A DNA stretch of 64,000 nt, taken from NCBI RefSeq assembly GCF_022984075.1, contig NZ_JALAAD010000001.1, forward strand, positions 682,001-746,000, given 5' to 3'. A program made the position numbers and the translations under genes. Below are positions 36,758 through 44,744 of the stretch, one piece after another. A model generated the notes under the pieces. The model saw nothing but the letters and a program-made list of their open reading frames with translations, was not told the origin of the DNA and ran no database searches. Origin of the DNA: Synechococcus sp. C9 (GTDB taxonomy: Bacteria > Cyanobacteriota > Cyanobacteriia > Gloeomargaritales > Gloeomargaritaceae). Position 1 is the stretch's first letter. Every line of letters starts with the position of its first letter.

Positions 36758-38851
36758 CTATTCTCCCTGACTCAGCGAATTGAGGGCTAAAGCTAATGGA
36801 AATACTTTACCACTGCCTGCCTGACGCAACAGAGCGGTGATCACTGTAAATGTCCAGCGAGAATCTACCATATCGTCAATCAAGAAGACAGAGCCTGCCA
36901 TTCCTCGCCAAGGACTAACCGTAAATGCGCCATCTAGGTTCTTAGCTTGTTGAGTGCTATTCTTCATCTCTTTTTGTGGACGGTTTTGTTTGATTTTCTT
37001 AACACAGGGAACAAAAGGAATGTTTAATTTACGAGCTAAACGGTCGGCAAAGCTGGGCACTAGTTCAGGACGGGTGAGGGAAGGGACACAAGTTACCCAT
37101 GTGGGAAAGGGATTGGGTTGCCAACGCTGAATTAAATCGTACACGGCATCCACCAGTTCGTCACTAAAGTAATTATCTTGGTACTTGCCTTGTTTGACCA
37201 GATTTCCCCAACCTGCATCACCCCAAATTGATAATGCGCGACCAGTCTCAGCTCGTAAATTTTGAGGGATATTCCCTCTCCATGCGTAAGTTAAAAGTCC
37301 ACCAGTAATCCACTGTTTGCGTGGCTCAATAATCTGGTCTGTTCTGCGGAGAAAAAGGACTGCCTCTTGGGCTTTGGCTGAAGAGTAGGTTTCTGGAATG
37401 AGAGCTTTTCCCAAACAAACAGCACAGCGTCCACATTCTTTTGTAGTGTTGTCGTCCAACTCTTGGGCTAAAAACATCATCAGACAGCTATTTGTATTGA
37501 GATAATCCAACATACGAGCTTGTTCATGCTTTCTGATAGCAGTAAGCTGAGCAATTTTAGCGTGATTTACTTGGTAGTTAATTGGTGTGGAATACCAGCG
37601 ACTCCCAATTTTTGCAACTGGAGAGGGTTCTTCGACGGATAATAATTTTAGGACTTTTTCAATTTGTCCCCTAGAAAGATTTAATTTTTCCTCTATTCCA
37701 GCAATGGATAAACCGTCTTCTTGATTGAGAACAGCCAGGATTTCTAGGACATGGCGCTCTGGGGGAAAAGCGGATTCAATAAAATAATTGGTGATTTCTT
37801 CATCTTCATCGCCACTTAGTAAGATGCCATAAGCCTGCGAAACTGCTCTGCCTGCCCGTCCTACTTGTTGGTAGTAATGAACCACTGAGCCTGGACGCTG
37901 ATAGTGAATTACAAATCCAAGGTCAGGTTTATCAAAACCCATTCCTAGGGCAGAGGTTGCCACTAAAGCCTTGATTTCATTATTTAGTAGCCTTTCCTCC
38001 AAAACTATACGCTGTTCAGGTTCAAGTTGCCCAGAATAGGCTTCGGCATCAATTTTTTGTGTTCTTAACCACTCTGCAACCTGTTCTGCATCTCTAATTG
38101 TCAGAGTATAAATGATTCCACTGCCCGGCAAATTGGGAAGGTGCTCGGCTAACCATGCCAATCTCTCTGCCTGACTGGGTAAATATATGTTTTGCAGGGA
38201 TAAGCTCTGCCTCGTTAGCGTTCCCCTAACTACACGCAGTTTTGTACCAAGCTGAGCACATATATCATTTATGACTCGATCGTTTGCTGTTGCTGTTGTT
38301 GCCAGCACGGAAATCGTTGGAGGTAAGGCTTGCAGGATGCGTACAATTCGCCGGTAGTCGGGACGAAAATCATGCCCCCAATCAGAAATGCAATGAGCCT
38401 CGTCAACTACAAAAAATCCAATTCTCGCGGATAGAGGTAATAAAATCTGCTCGCGAAACTCGTCGTTTGCCAGACGCTCTGGTGAAATCAGAAGTATATC
38501 AATCTGATCAGATAGCAGTTGTTTTTGGATAATTTCCCATTCTGATTGATTGCTGGAGTTGATAGTTCCCGCTCGCAGTCCGATTCGTTCAGCGGCAGAA
38601 ATTTGATTGCGCATTAAAGCGAGGAGGGGAGATATGATTAGGGTTGCTCCCATACCTCGATCGCGAAGAAGGCGGGTAGTTAAAAAATATACGAGACTCT
38701 TTCCCCATCCGGTTCTTTGTACGACTAATAAACGAGTGCTTGGATTTAATAAATGCTCGATCGCTTCCCATTGCCCGTCCCGAAAGTTTGCTACTGGATT
38801 ATCCAGTGCAGTACGGAGTAGTTGCAGAGCAGTAGCTTGCAGGTCAGGCAT
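36758..38851 (-). CDS. RecQ-like DNA helicase with C-terminal phosphoribosyltransferase-like domain
   Basis: A 697-residue fusion. The helicase core has a variant Walker A QRTGWGKSLVYF (45-56), DEAHCISDWGHDFRPDY (150-166), motif V TSALGMGFDKPD and motif VI QQVGRAGRA. The RecQ zinc knuckle uses Cys456, 473, 476 and 479. A winged-helix-like part lies at about 370-425. From about 585 the chain turns into a phosphoribosyltransferase-like domain: CVPSLTRPELVPSFADRLA and the PRPP-loop-like FLIDDMVDSRWTF (656-668). No HRDC domain is seen. It is first in a two-gene operon with the DprA-like protein. It could act on foreign DNA, as suggested by the ShosTA-like pairing. Confidence 0.88.
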   Translation of the reverse strand: MPDLQATALQLLRTALDNPVANFRDGQWEAIEHLLNPSTRLLVVQRTGWGKSLVYFLTTRLLRDRGMGATLIISPLLALMRNQISAAERIGLRAGTINSSNQSEWEIIQKQLLSDQIDILLISPERLANDEFREQILLPLSARIGFFVVDEAHCISDWGHDFRPDYRRIVRILQALPPTISVLATTATANDRVINDICAQLGTKLRVVRGTLTRQSLSLQNIYLPSQAERLAWLAEHLPNLPGSGIIYTLTIRDAEQVAEWLRTQKIDAEAYSGQLEPEQRIVLEERLLNNEIKALVATSALGMGFDKPDLGFVIHYQRPGSVVHYYQQVGRAGRAVSQAYGILLSGDEDEEITNYFIESAFPPERHVLEILAVLNQEDGLSIAGIEEKLNLSRGQIEKVLKLLSVEEPSPVAKIGSRWYSTPINYQVNHAKIAQLTAIRKHEQARMLDYLNTNSCLMMFLAQELDDNTTKECGRCAVCLGKALIPETYSSAKAQEAVLFLRRTDQIIEPRKQWITGGLLTYAWRGNIPQNLRAETGRALSIWGDAGWGNLVKQGKYQDNYFSDELVDAVYDLIQRWQPNPFPTWVTCVPSLTRPELVPSFADRLARKLNIPFVPCVKKIKQNRPQKEMKNSTQQAKNLDGAFTVSPWRGMAGSVFLIDDMVDSRWTFTVITALLRQAGSGKVFPLALALNSLSQGE

Positions 38852-38884
38852 GGTTTTGTTAGTTCTTAGAGCGTATTTTTCTGA

Positions 38885-38911
38885 ATTATAAATTAATTTA
38901 CGCTAATTCAA
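38885..38911 (-). promoter_or_regulatory. Putative promoter of the recQ-dprA operon
   Basis: On the minus strand a perfect -10 TATAAT (38885-38890) follows a -35-like TTGAAT (38906-38911) with a 15-base spacer, shorter than the ideal 17. It lies 34 bp upstream of the helicase ATG, inside the right direct repeat. Confidence 0.5.
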
Positions 38912-38928
38912 TCTAACCTGATTCGCAA

Positions 38929-38990
38929 ACAAATGTCCGGGAGAACCAAACAGGAGAACCTTGTCCACCCTGCCCCCAGGGATAACCCCT
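38929..38990 (+). repeat. Right direct repeat (copy B) of the DprA-RecQ cassette
   Basis: ACAAATGTCC (38929-38938), then a 13-bp insert-like GGGAGAACCAAAC that partly duplicates AGGAGAACC, then the 39-bp segment identical to copy A (38952-38990). The last base begins a TATAAT box (38990-38995) 24 bp before the aldolase start, so this copy appears to carry the aldolase promoter. Copy A has TGTAGA there instead. Confidence 0.75.
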
Positions 38991-39018
38991 ATAATCAAAC
39001 CAGATTCCTGTGGGGCAA

Positions 39019-39957
39019 ATGCTCATGCAACCACGCATCAAAGAAATTCTCAGTTGGTATGGCAGTGACAACCCTGGCACCCTGACGAATCTGGCTCGTT
39101 TACTCAATCACGGGCGGCTCGCAGGCACGGGCAAACTGGTGATCCTGCCGGTGGATCAGGGGTTTGAGCATGGCCCGGCGCGCAGTTTTGCCAGCAATCC
39201 CCCCGCCTACGACCCCCATTACCACTTTGAATTGGCGATTGCCTCCGGGTGTAATGCCTATGCCGCTCCCCTGGGTTTTTTAGAGGCGGGTGCCAGGGAC
39301 TTTGCCGGGGAAATCCCCCTAATTCTCAAGGTGAATGACCACGATGTGCTGTTGGATGAAGCCGACCCCACCCAAGCGTTGACCGGGAGCGTCCAGGATG
39401 CCCTGCGGTTGGGCTGTGTGGGCATTGGGTTTACGATTTATCCCGGCTCTGCCCGCCGCTTGGAAATGTACCAACAAATCCGTGCCTACGCCGAAGAGGC
39501 CAAGCGCAACGGTTTGGTCGTGGTCATCTGGTCCTATGCCCGGGGGTCGGGGCTGAGTCGGACGGGGGAAACGGCGATTGATGTGGTTGGCTATGCGGCG
39601 CAGATTGCCGCCCAATTGGGAGCACACATTATCAAAGTCAAGTTGCCAAGTGAACATATCGAACAGGCGGCGGCACGGCAGGTCTATGAAAAAATGCAAA
39701 TTCCGATTGCCACCCTCAGCGACCGAGTACGCCATGTGGTGCAATGTACCTTTAACGGGCGTAGAATTGTGATCTTTTCCGGGGGAGCCACTGCCACCGA
39801 TGCCGTGGTACTCGATGAAATCCGTGCCATTCAAGCCGGGGGCGGGTTTGGTTCAATTATTGGGCGCAATTCATTCCAGCGTCCCCGGGCCGAGGCACTC
39901 AAACTTTTAGAGCAAATTATGGAAATTTACCAAGGCAAAATTCATCCATCTAAATAA
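39019..39957 (+). CDS. Class I fructose-bisphosphate aldolase (DhnA/FbaB type)
   Basis: A 312-residue archaeal-type class I aldolase, cleaving or forming fructose-1,6-bisphosphate through a Schiff base in glycolysis and the Calvin cycle. Family blocks: KLVILPVDQGFEHGPARSF, LILKVNDHDVL, GIGFTIYPGSARRLEMYQQI, the Schiff-base lysine region AHIIKVKLPS, and VIFSGGATATDAV with GFGSIIGRNSFQRP. ATG 39019 or 39025 is preferred over the GTG at 39010. A TATAAT box lies 24 bp upstream in the cassette's right direct repeat. Confidence 0.9.
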   Translation: MLMQPRIKEILSWYGSDNPGTLTNLARLLNHGRLAGTGKLVILPVDQGFEHGPARSFASNPPAYDPHYHFELAIASGCNAYAAPLGFLEAGARDFAGEIPLILKVNDHDVLLDEADPTQALTGSVQDALRLGCVGIGFTIYPGSARRLEMYQQIRAYAEEAKRNGLVVVIWSYARGSGLSRTGETAIDVVGYAAQIAAQLGAHIIKVKLPSEHIEQAAARQVYEKMQIPIATLSDRVRHVVQCTFNGRRIVIFSGGATATDAVVLDEIRAIQAGGGFGSIIGRNSFQRPRAEALKLLEQIMEIYQGKIHPSK

Positions 39958-39977
39958 CCTTAAATCTGCCATCTCCA

Positions 39978-40325
39978 CTAATATCCTTCCAGGGCAATAT
40001 AGAGTTTTTTAGGGGCTTCCTCGAAGTAGTCAAACAGGTGGGGGCAAAGGTTAAATTCATGGTCTTCGTATTCCGAACAAACATATCTTGACCAGCCGCC
40101 ATCCGACAGGATTAAATCCGCCGTAATGGTTACTTCCCCCGGTGGGTAGTCTTCGGTGTCCACCAGGATGCGCTCCAAAGTGTGCCAGTTTTGATCAGCC
40201 ATAATGGCATCAATCAACTCACTCGTGCCCAGGACAAAAGGTTCATCTAAAACCCCCAGTTCATAGTCGCTGTACACCCAGGCATACGGGGTGCGGCGTA
40301 GATTGGTAATCGTGACGTAGGACAT
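39978..40325 (-). CDS. Conserved-looking hypothetical protein
   Basis: A 115-residue acidic protein starting MSYVTITNLRRTPYAWVYSD, rich in Tyr, Asp and Glu, with ILVDTEDYPPGEVTITADLI and FNLCPHLFDYFEEAPKKLYI. No family is recognised with certainty. Strand-helix alternation suggests a compact soluble domain. ATG 40325 is used, and the frame continues further upstream without better starts. It converges with the aldolase gene (20 bp between stops). Confidence 0.6.
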   Translation of the reverse strand: MSYVTITNLRRTPYAWVYSDYELGVLDEPFVLGTSELIDAIMADQNWHTLERILVDTEDYPPGEVTITADLILSDGGWSRYVCSEYEDHEFNLCPHLFDYFEEAPKKLYIALEGY

Positions 40326-40692
40326 AGTTTCATGCCAGATTGAGAAGGGTGGATAACGGTTTGATATGTGAAGTAATCGTAAACCCATAGCAATAGTGTA
40401 GCAAGCTCACCTGGATGGTGGGTAAAAATTTTATACTTAGAAAGATAAAAGATACCTATAGCAATCCCACTTGATTTGCAAATAAAAAGTTTCCAGAACC
40501 AAGGACGGGGGCGGTGCCCCTGCGACCCCTGTTCTATTTGATTTAGGATTGCCATATATGATCTAATTTGGATAAAAATAATTGACAATTTGCTAATTAG
40601 AAGGATGCAGTATCTCTAGGTGTATAATTTCAGTTGAGATAGCATTTCCGGTTCCGAGTCCATAGGTCTGTCTGTCGTTTAAGGTTACCTGC
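40326..40692. other. Intergenic region (367 bp) with one family-1 repeat
   Basis: Divergent spacer between the hypothetical gene and the DUF3531 gene. It contains the reverse-oriented family-1 repeat at 40457-40558. Nothing else was recognised. Confidence 0.5.
40457..40558 (-). repeat. Family-1 MITE-like repeat, reverse orientation
   Basis: Ends are TATAGCAATCC on the left and GGATTGCCATATA on the right. The core appears reversed as AGAACCAAGGACGGGGGCGG then TGCCCCTGCGACCCC. Its length of 102 bp matches the other full copies. Confidence 0.85.
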
Positions 40693-41145
40693 ATGAATAT
40701 CCAATTCCGGGAAGTGGATACGTTCAACCTGTGGATATGGGTGGAATTTCCCCAGCCACCTACCCAGGAGCAAAAGGAGTACTTGCAAGAGATTTTTAGC
40801 TCTTGGTTTCTCCTCGGAAAGTTGGGGGGATTTAATGCGGAAAATTTACAGGTTCACGACCAGGGCTATGACCTGAATTTTTTTCCCTATGATGCCCAAA
40901 TTAGCGATGAGGCATTTTTAGCAGTGATGCACAATATGGGGGAAGTGGAATATCAAGATGGTTGGGCACGCTGTTGGTTTGATCTAGGCACCAGCGATGG
41001 GATTGCCCTGGATATTTTATTAAATGTATTGCGCCAATTTAACCGGGAATATGTGCCCCTAAAAACTGTGATCGTTGGTGGGGTCAACCCCGATTGGCCG
41101 GTGGATCATTTCGAGCCGGAATCGCCGTTGCAGGGGCAATTTTGA
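40693..41145 (+). CDS. DUF3531 family protein
   Basis: A 150-residue protein found across cyanobacteria and plastid-bearing lineages. Diagnostic stretch: FSSWFLLGKLGGFNAENLQV near residues 35-54, preceded by MNIQFREVDTFNLWIWVEF. The function is unknown. No signal peptide or membrane span is seen. It converges on the pentapeptide-repeat gene with 19 bp between stops. Confidence 0.8.
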   Translation: MNIQFREVDTFNLWIWVEFPQPPTQEQKEYLQEIFSSWFLLGKLGGFNAENLQVHDQGYDLNFFPYDAQISDEAFLAVMHNMGEVEYQDGWARCWFDLGTSDGIALDILLNVLRQFNREYVPLKTVIVGGVNPDWPVDHFEPESPLQGQF

Positions 41146-41164
41146 ACCCGATTGGTAACCCACC

Positions 41165-42244
41165 TTAGGGGTTTTGAGTACGACCAACCATTTTATCCAA
41201 ACCCACGGTGCCGTTCAGGTTCGTGCCCCCCATAATCGCCTGCCGCACCTGCGCTCCCGTCAGGTCAGCCCCCGCGAGGTTCGCCCCGGTCAGATTGGTG
41301 TCGGTTAGATTTACCACACTCAAATTACTCCCACTCAAATTGGCGTTTTGCAACCGGGAACGGGAAATATTCGCGCCCCGCAAATCACTATTACTCAAAT
41401 CCGCTTCCACCAAATTCGTCGAAGGTAAATTCGCCGTGACTAAACTGACTTTTTTCAACTTAGCCCCCTCCAAATTCGCCTGGGACAAATTCACCCGATC
41501 CAATCGGGAGGCGGTCAAATCTACCTTAGTTAAATCCGCTTGACTTAAATCCGCTTCCCGCAGGTTTGCGCCCCCCAATTTCGCCCCCGCTAAGTCCGCC
41601 CGACTCAAGCGCACCCGGGGTAAGGTCGCCCCGACCAAACTTGCTCCCCGCAATTTCACCCCTTCCATCCGGGCATCGGTCAAATCCGCTTGGTCTAAAT
41701 TTGCGCCATTCAAAACCGCATTTTGCATCCGCACTTGGGACAAATTTACCCCGGTCAACACGGAACCGGTTAAATCGGCTCCCGTTAAATTGACATCTGC
41801 TAAATTGGCTTTTTCTAGGTTCACCAAACTGAGGGAAGCCTGCCGCAAATTGGCTTCGCTGAAATCCGTATGGGATAACTGGGCACCGTTCAAATTGGCT
41901 CGCTCTAAATTGGCACGGATGAAAATACTTTTGCTCAGGTTAGCATTTCCCAAATCCGCCTGTTTCAAATTGGCATTTCCGAAATTTGCTTCGCTAATAT
42001 CCGCATTAAATAACTTGGCTCCCTCTAAATTTACCCCCTGCAAATTCGCCCCTTTGAGGTTGGCATTCCCCAAATTCGCCCCCGGGAGTACCATCCCCCG
42101 CAGGTCTGCCCCGGATAAATCACACTTGGGACACTGATTGGTGCTGGCTAATTGCTGTAGGTGTTCTGGATTGGCGGCTAGGGCTGGATACACACCCATC
42201 ACTGCCGCTGTAACTAAGATAACTCCCCACCCGGTTCTTCTCAT
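41165..42244 (-). CDS. Secreted pentapeptide-repeat protein
   Basis: A 359-residue protein. A signal peptide (MRRTGWGVILVTAAVMGVYP…ALA) and a short spacer with a CPKC motif (NQCPKCDLSGADLRG) precede about 58 A(N/D)LxX pentapeptides (LPGANLGNANLKGANLQGVN and so on) spanning residues 45-345. These fold as a right-handed quadrilateral beta-helix. Many cyanobacterial members are exported to the thylakoid lumen or periplasm. The role is unknown. The CxxC before the helix is conserved in other cyanobacterial pentapeptide proteins. Confidence 0.92.
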   Translation of the reverse strand: MRRTGWGVILVTAAVMGVYPALAANPEHLQQLASTNQCPKCDLSGADLRGMVLPGANLGNANLKGANLQGVNLEGAKLFNADISEANFGNANLKQADLGNANLSKSIFIRANLERANLNGAQLSHTDFSEANLRQASLSLVNLEKANLADVNLTGADLTGSVLTGVNLSQVRMQNAVLNGANLDQADLTDARMEGVKLRGASLVGATLPRVRLSRADLAGAKLGGANLREADLSQADLTKVDLTASRLDRVNLSQANLEGAKLKKVSLVTANLPSTNLVEADLSNSDLRGANISRSRLQNANLSGSNLSVVNLTDTNLTGANLAGADLTGAQVRQAIMGGTNLNGTVGLDKMVGRTQNP

Positions 42245-42408
42245 ACGCTTATCTCCTGCCTAACCAAATGCTAACCATTACCAGACAATTTGCCTGCCAT
42301 TATACTGCATCATGCCAGTTTTTGTTAGGTCATTTGCATTGAATTATGGGCATTCCCTGGGGATAACCGGCTGGTGGGTCGCTCCATCACGACCTCAAGG
42401 GATGAATT

Positions 42409-42609
42409 TTATTTTGTGGTTGCATCCGCTAGGGCCAAATCCTCTAACCGGAAGGTCACCAATTTATCCCAATTGCCCCCCTCAAACAACACGGCGGCAC
42501 GGCCATCGGTGAGCCGTTGCACTTGCCCTTGGAATCCGTAATACATATCCCCGGGGTTGACCACCCGCACGGGGGAACCGGGTAAAATGGGCGAGGGATT
42601 TTGACTCAT
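42409..42609 (-). CDS. ndhS: NAD(P)H-quinone oxidoreductase subunit S (NdhS)
   Basis: A 66-residue SH3-like subunit of the photosynthetic NDH-1 complex that helps bind ferredoxin. The core [20 protein letters not shown] and [17 protein letters not shown] match NdhS closely. It is a peripheral thylakoid-surface protein. It is divergent from cysE, 122 bp apart. Confidence 0.9.
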   Translation of the reverse strand: MSQNPSPILPGSPVRVVNPGDMYYGFQGQVQRLTDGRAAVLFEGGNWDKLVTFRLEDLALADATTK

Positions 42610-42731
42610 GGGGCAACCTCTTAAATATTTCTACCTATGACTGTAGCCAAAACCATCACGGGTCACAAGGGGGACGAGACAGAAATTGCTTATGATCTTA
42701 TGATGGATAAAAGTGATAGGGATAATCTGGG

Positions 42732-43451
42732 ATGCGGGTATTGGAAACCTTGGTTGCCGACTTTCGGATTATTTTTGAACGGGACCCAGCGGCTCGCAAC
42801 CCCCTGGAGGTGATGCTGTGTTACCCTGGCTGGCACGCCGTTGTCCTGTACCGTTTGGCGCACGCCCTCTACCAATGGCGACTGCCCCTGATTCCCCGCC
42901 TCATTTCCCATATCGCCCGCTTCCTGACTGGGATTGAGATTCATCCGGGGGCGCAAATTGGGCGGGGCTTTTTCATTGACCACGGCATGGGCGTGGTGAT
43001 TGGGGAAACCACGGTGATTGGGGATTATTGTCTGCTTTACCAGGGAGTCACCTTGGGGGGTACCGGCAAGGAAAAGGGGAAACGTCACCCCACCCTGGGG
43101 GATCACGTGATTGTGGGGGCGGGAGCCAAGGTGTTGGGGAATATCACCCTGGGGAACCATGTGCGGGTGGGGGCGGGTTCGGTCGTCCTGCGCCCCGTGC
43201 CTTCCCACTGTACGGTGGTGGGGATTCCCGGTCGTCTGATTTGCAGAGATGCCACGGTTGAACCCCTAGAGCATGGCCGCCTGCCGGATTCGGAAGCCCA
43301 GGCCATTCGGGTATTGGTGGACCGGATTGACGAATTGGAACGGCAAGTCCTCGCCCTGCGCCAGGGTCAAGCGGCCCCGGAACCCACGCCCGTCACGGTG
43401 GCGGAACAACAACGGGTGATTGGGGAATTTCTGGATGGGGCGGGGATTTAG
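42732..43451 (+). CDS. cysE: Serine O-acetyltransferase
   Basis: Makes O-acetylserine for cysteine synthesis. The left-handed beta-helix of hexapeptide repeats runs from about residue 75 to 175, with [20 protein letters not shown], the active-site histidine region, and [20 protein letters not shown]. After it comes a 60-residue helical tail. The N-terminal [20 protein letters not shown] is usual. The last 59 bp overlap the 3' end of the symporter gene on the other strand. Confidence 0.94.
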   Translation: MRVLETLVADFRIIFERDPAARNPLEVMLCYPGWHAVVLYRLAHALYQWRLPLIPRLISHIARFLTGIEIHPGAQIGRGFFIDHGMGVVIGETTVIGDYCLLYQGVTLGGTGKEKGKRHPTLGDHVIVGAGAKVLGNITLGNHVRVGAGSVVLRPVPSHCTVVGIPGRLICRDATVEPLEHGRLPDSEAQAIRVLVDRIDELERQVLALRQGQAAPEPTPVTVAEQQRVIGEFLDGAGI

Positions 43452-44706
43452 CCACCAGCGCCGTAGCGACCATTCCCCCGTGTACCGTCACCAAGGCCCG
43501 AAAGGGATTCACCAGCGGGTCAACGGCAATCAGCAAGGCCAGCACCCCATCCAGGGGTAAACCCAGGGGTTGCAGGACAATGCCCACGGAAGCCAGGGTC
43601 GCCACCCCCACCGCCCCCGCCGTGGCCACGCCCCCCAGCACCGCCCCCAACAGCAGAACCAACCAGGCTGGCCACGCCAAATTCTGTTGGTACAACTGCG
43701 CCGTGAACACACTCACCAGGGCAAAGTAGGCCACCACCCCGAACCGACAGACCGTAATCGCCAGGGGTGCCATCAGATTCACCTGTTGACGGTCAAACCC
43801 CAGATTGCCCAAGCCCTGAATCGCCGCCGGGAGCGAAGCCAAACTATTACTGGTCGTCCAGGCTAAGACCGCCGCTGAACCCTGTTCCTGCCACACCTGC
43901 CGCAGGGGACAACCGGAACGCCCCAGGATCACCCCCGTCCCGGCGATAAAGAACCCCACCAACAACAACACCGCTGTCAGGACAAACCGCAAAACCGCCA
44001 ACACCGGCCCCACCCCCGTCCCGGCCACCTGGGGGGCGATCAGACAAAAAATCCCCAGGGGCAACATCAGGGTAATCCCCCGGATCAGGGCATTAAAGGT
44101 TTCGTAAATCCCTTCCAAACCCCGCAAGACCCGGCTGGTGGCCCCATTATTCAGCATCCCTAGGGTAATCCCCAACAGCACCGCAAAGGTGACCACCTGC
44201 AACGCATTGGCCTGGGTGAGGGCGGCAAAGATATTATCGGGAAACAACGCCCGCACAAATTGCACCAGGAGCGAGGGGGGCGGCGGGGTCGCCGGGGCCT
44301 GCAAGGTTAACTCCACATCCACCCCCGTATTTTGGATATAACGCCCCAGGGTCGCCAACACCTCGGGATTGCGAATCACCCCCGGCTGAACCAGGGCCCC
44401 GGTCACCACACTCACGCCACTTACCCCCACCAGCCCCAGCCCAAACACCAGCAATAACCGCCGCAAAAATTGCCCCATCCCCTGATTGCTGGCCAGACGG
44501 CTGACACTCATGGTCACGGCGGCCAAGAGGATGGGTAACACGCATAATTTCAACAACGCCAGGTACACCTCCCCCAACACCTGTACCCTGATTGCCAGTC
44601 CGGGCACCCAGACCCCCACCCCAATCCCCAAACCCACCCCCAGCATCACCGGCAGGGGGGAATGCCACCAGCGCCCCCAACGTTCCCCAGGATTTTTAGC
44701 CGCCAT
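43393..44706 (-). CDS. Na+/H+-dicarboxylate (DAACS) symporter family protein
   Basis: A 437-residue polytopic inner-membrane transporter of the GltP/GltT/SstT fold, with about eight helices and two hairpins. Family marks: [20 protein letters not shown], the serine-rich hairpin [18 protein letters not shown] near residue 270, and [20 protein letters not shown], a variant of the DxxRTxxNVxGD motif in which Arg is kept but several other binding residues differ. The substrate is therefore uncertain. The frame continues upstream into the kinase gene, and ATG 44706 is taken as start. It follows the kinase gene by 38 bp. Confidence 0.85.
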   Translation of the reverse strand: MAAKNPGERWGRWWHSPLPVMLGVGLGIGVGVWVPGLAIRVQVLGEVYLALLKLCVLPILLAAVTMSVSRLASNQGMGQFLRRLLLVFGLGLVGVSGVSVVTGALVQPGVIRNPEVLATLGRYIQNTGVDVELTLQAPATPPPPSLLVQFVRALFPDNIFAALTQANALQVVTFAVLLGITLGMLNNGATSRVLRGLEGIYETFNALIRGITLMLPLGIFCLIAPQVAGTGVGPVLAVLRFVLTAVLLLVGFFIAGTGVILGRSGCPLRQVWQEQGSAAVLAWTTSNSLASLPAAIQGLGNLGFDRQQVNLMAPLAITVCRFGVVAYFALVSVFTAQLYQQNLAWPAWLVLLLGAVLGGVATAGAVGVATLASVGIVLQPLGLPLDGVLALLIAVDPLVNPFRALVTVHGGMVATALVAKSPPHPEIPQSPVVVPPP

Positions 44707-44744
44707 ATCCACCCCTATCCTTCCTCCAGCGTACCGCCAGCCGG

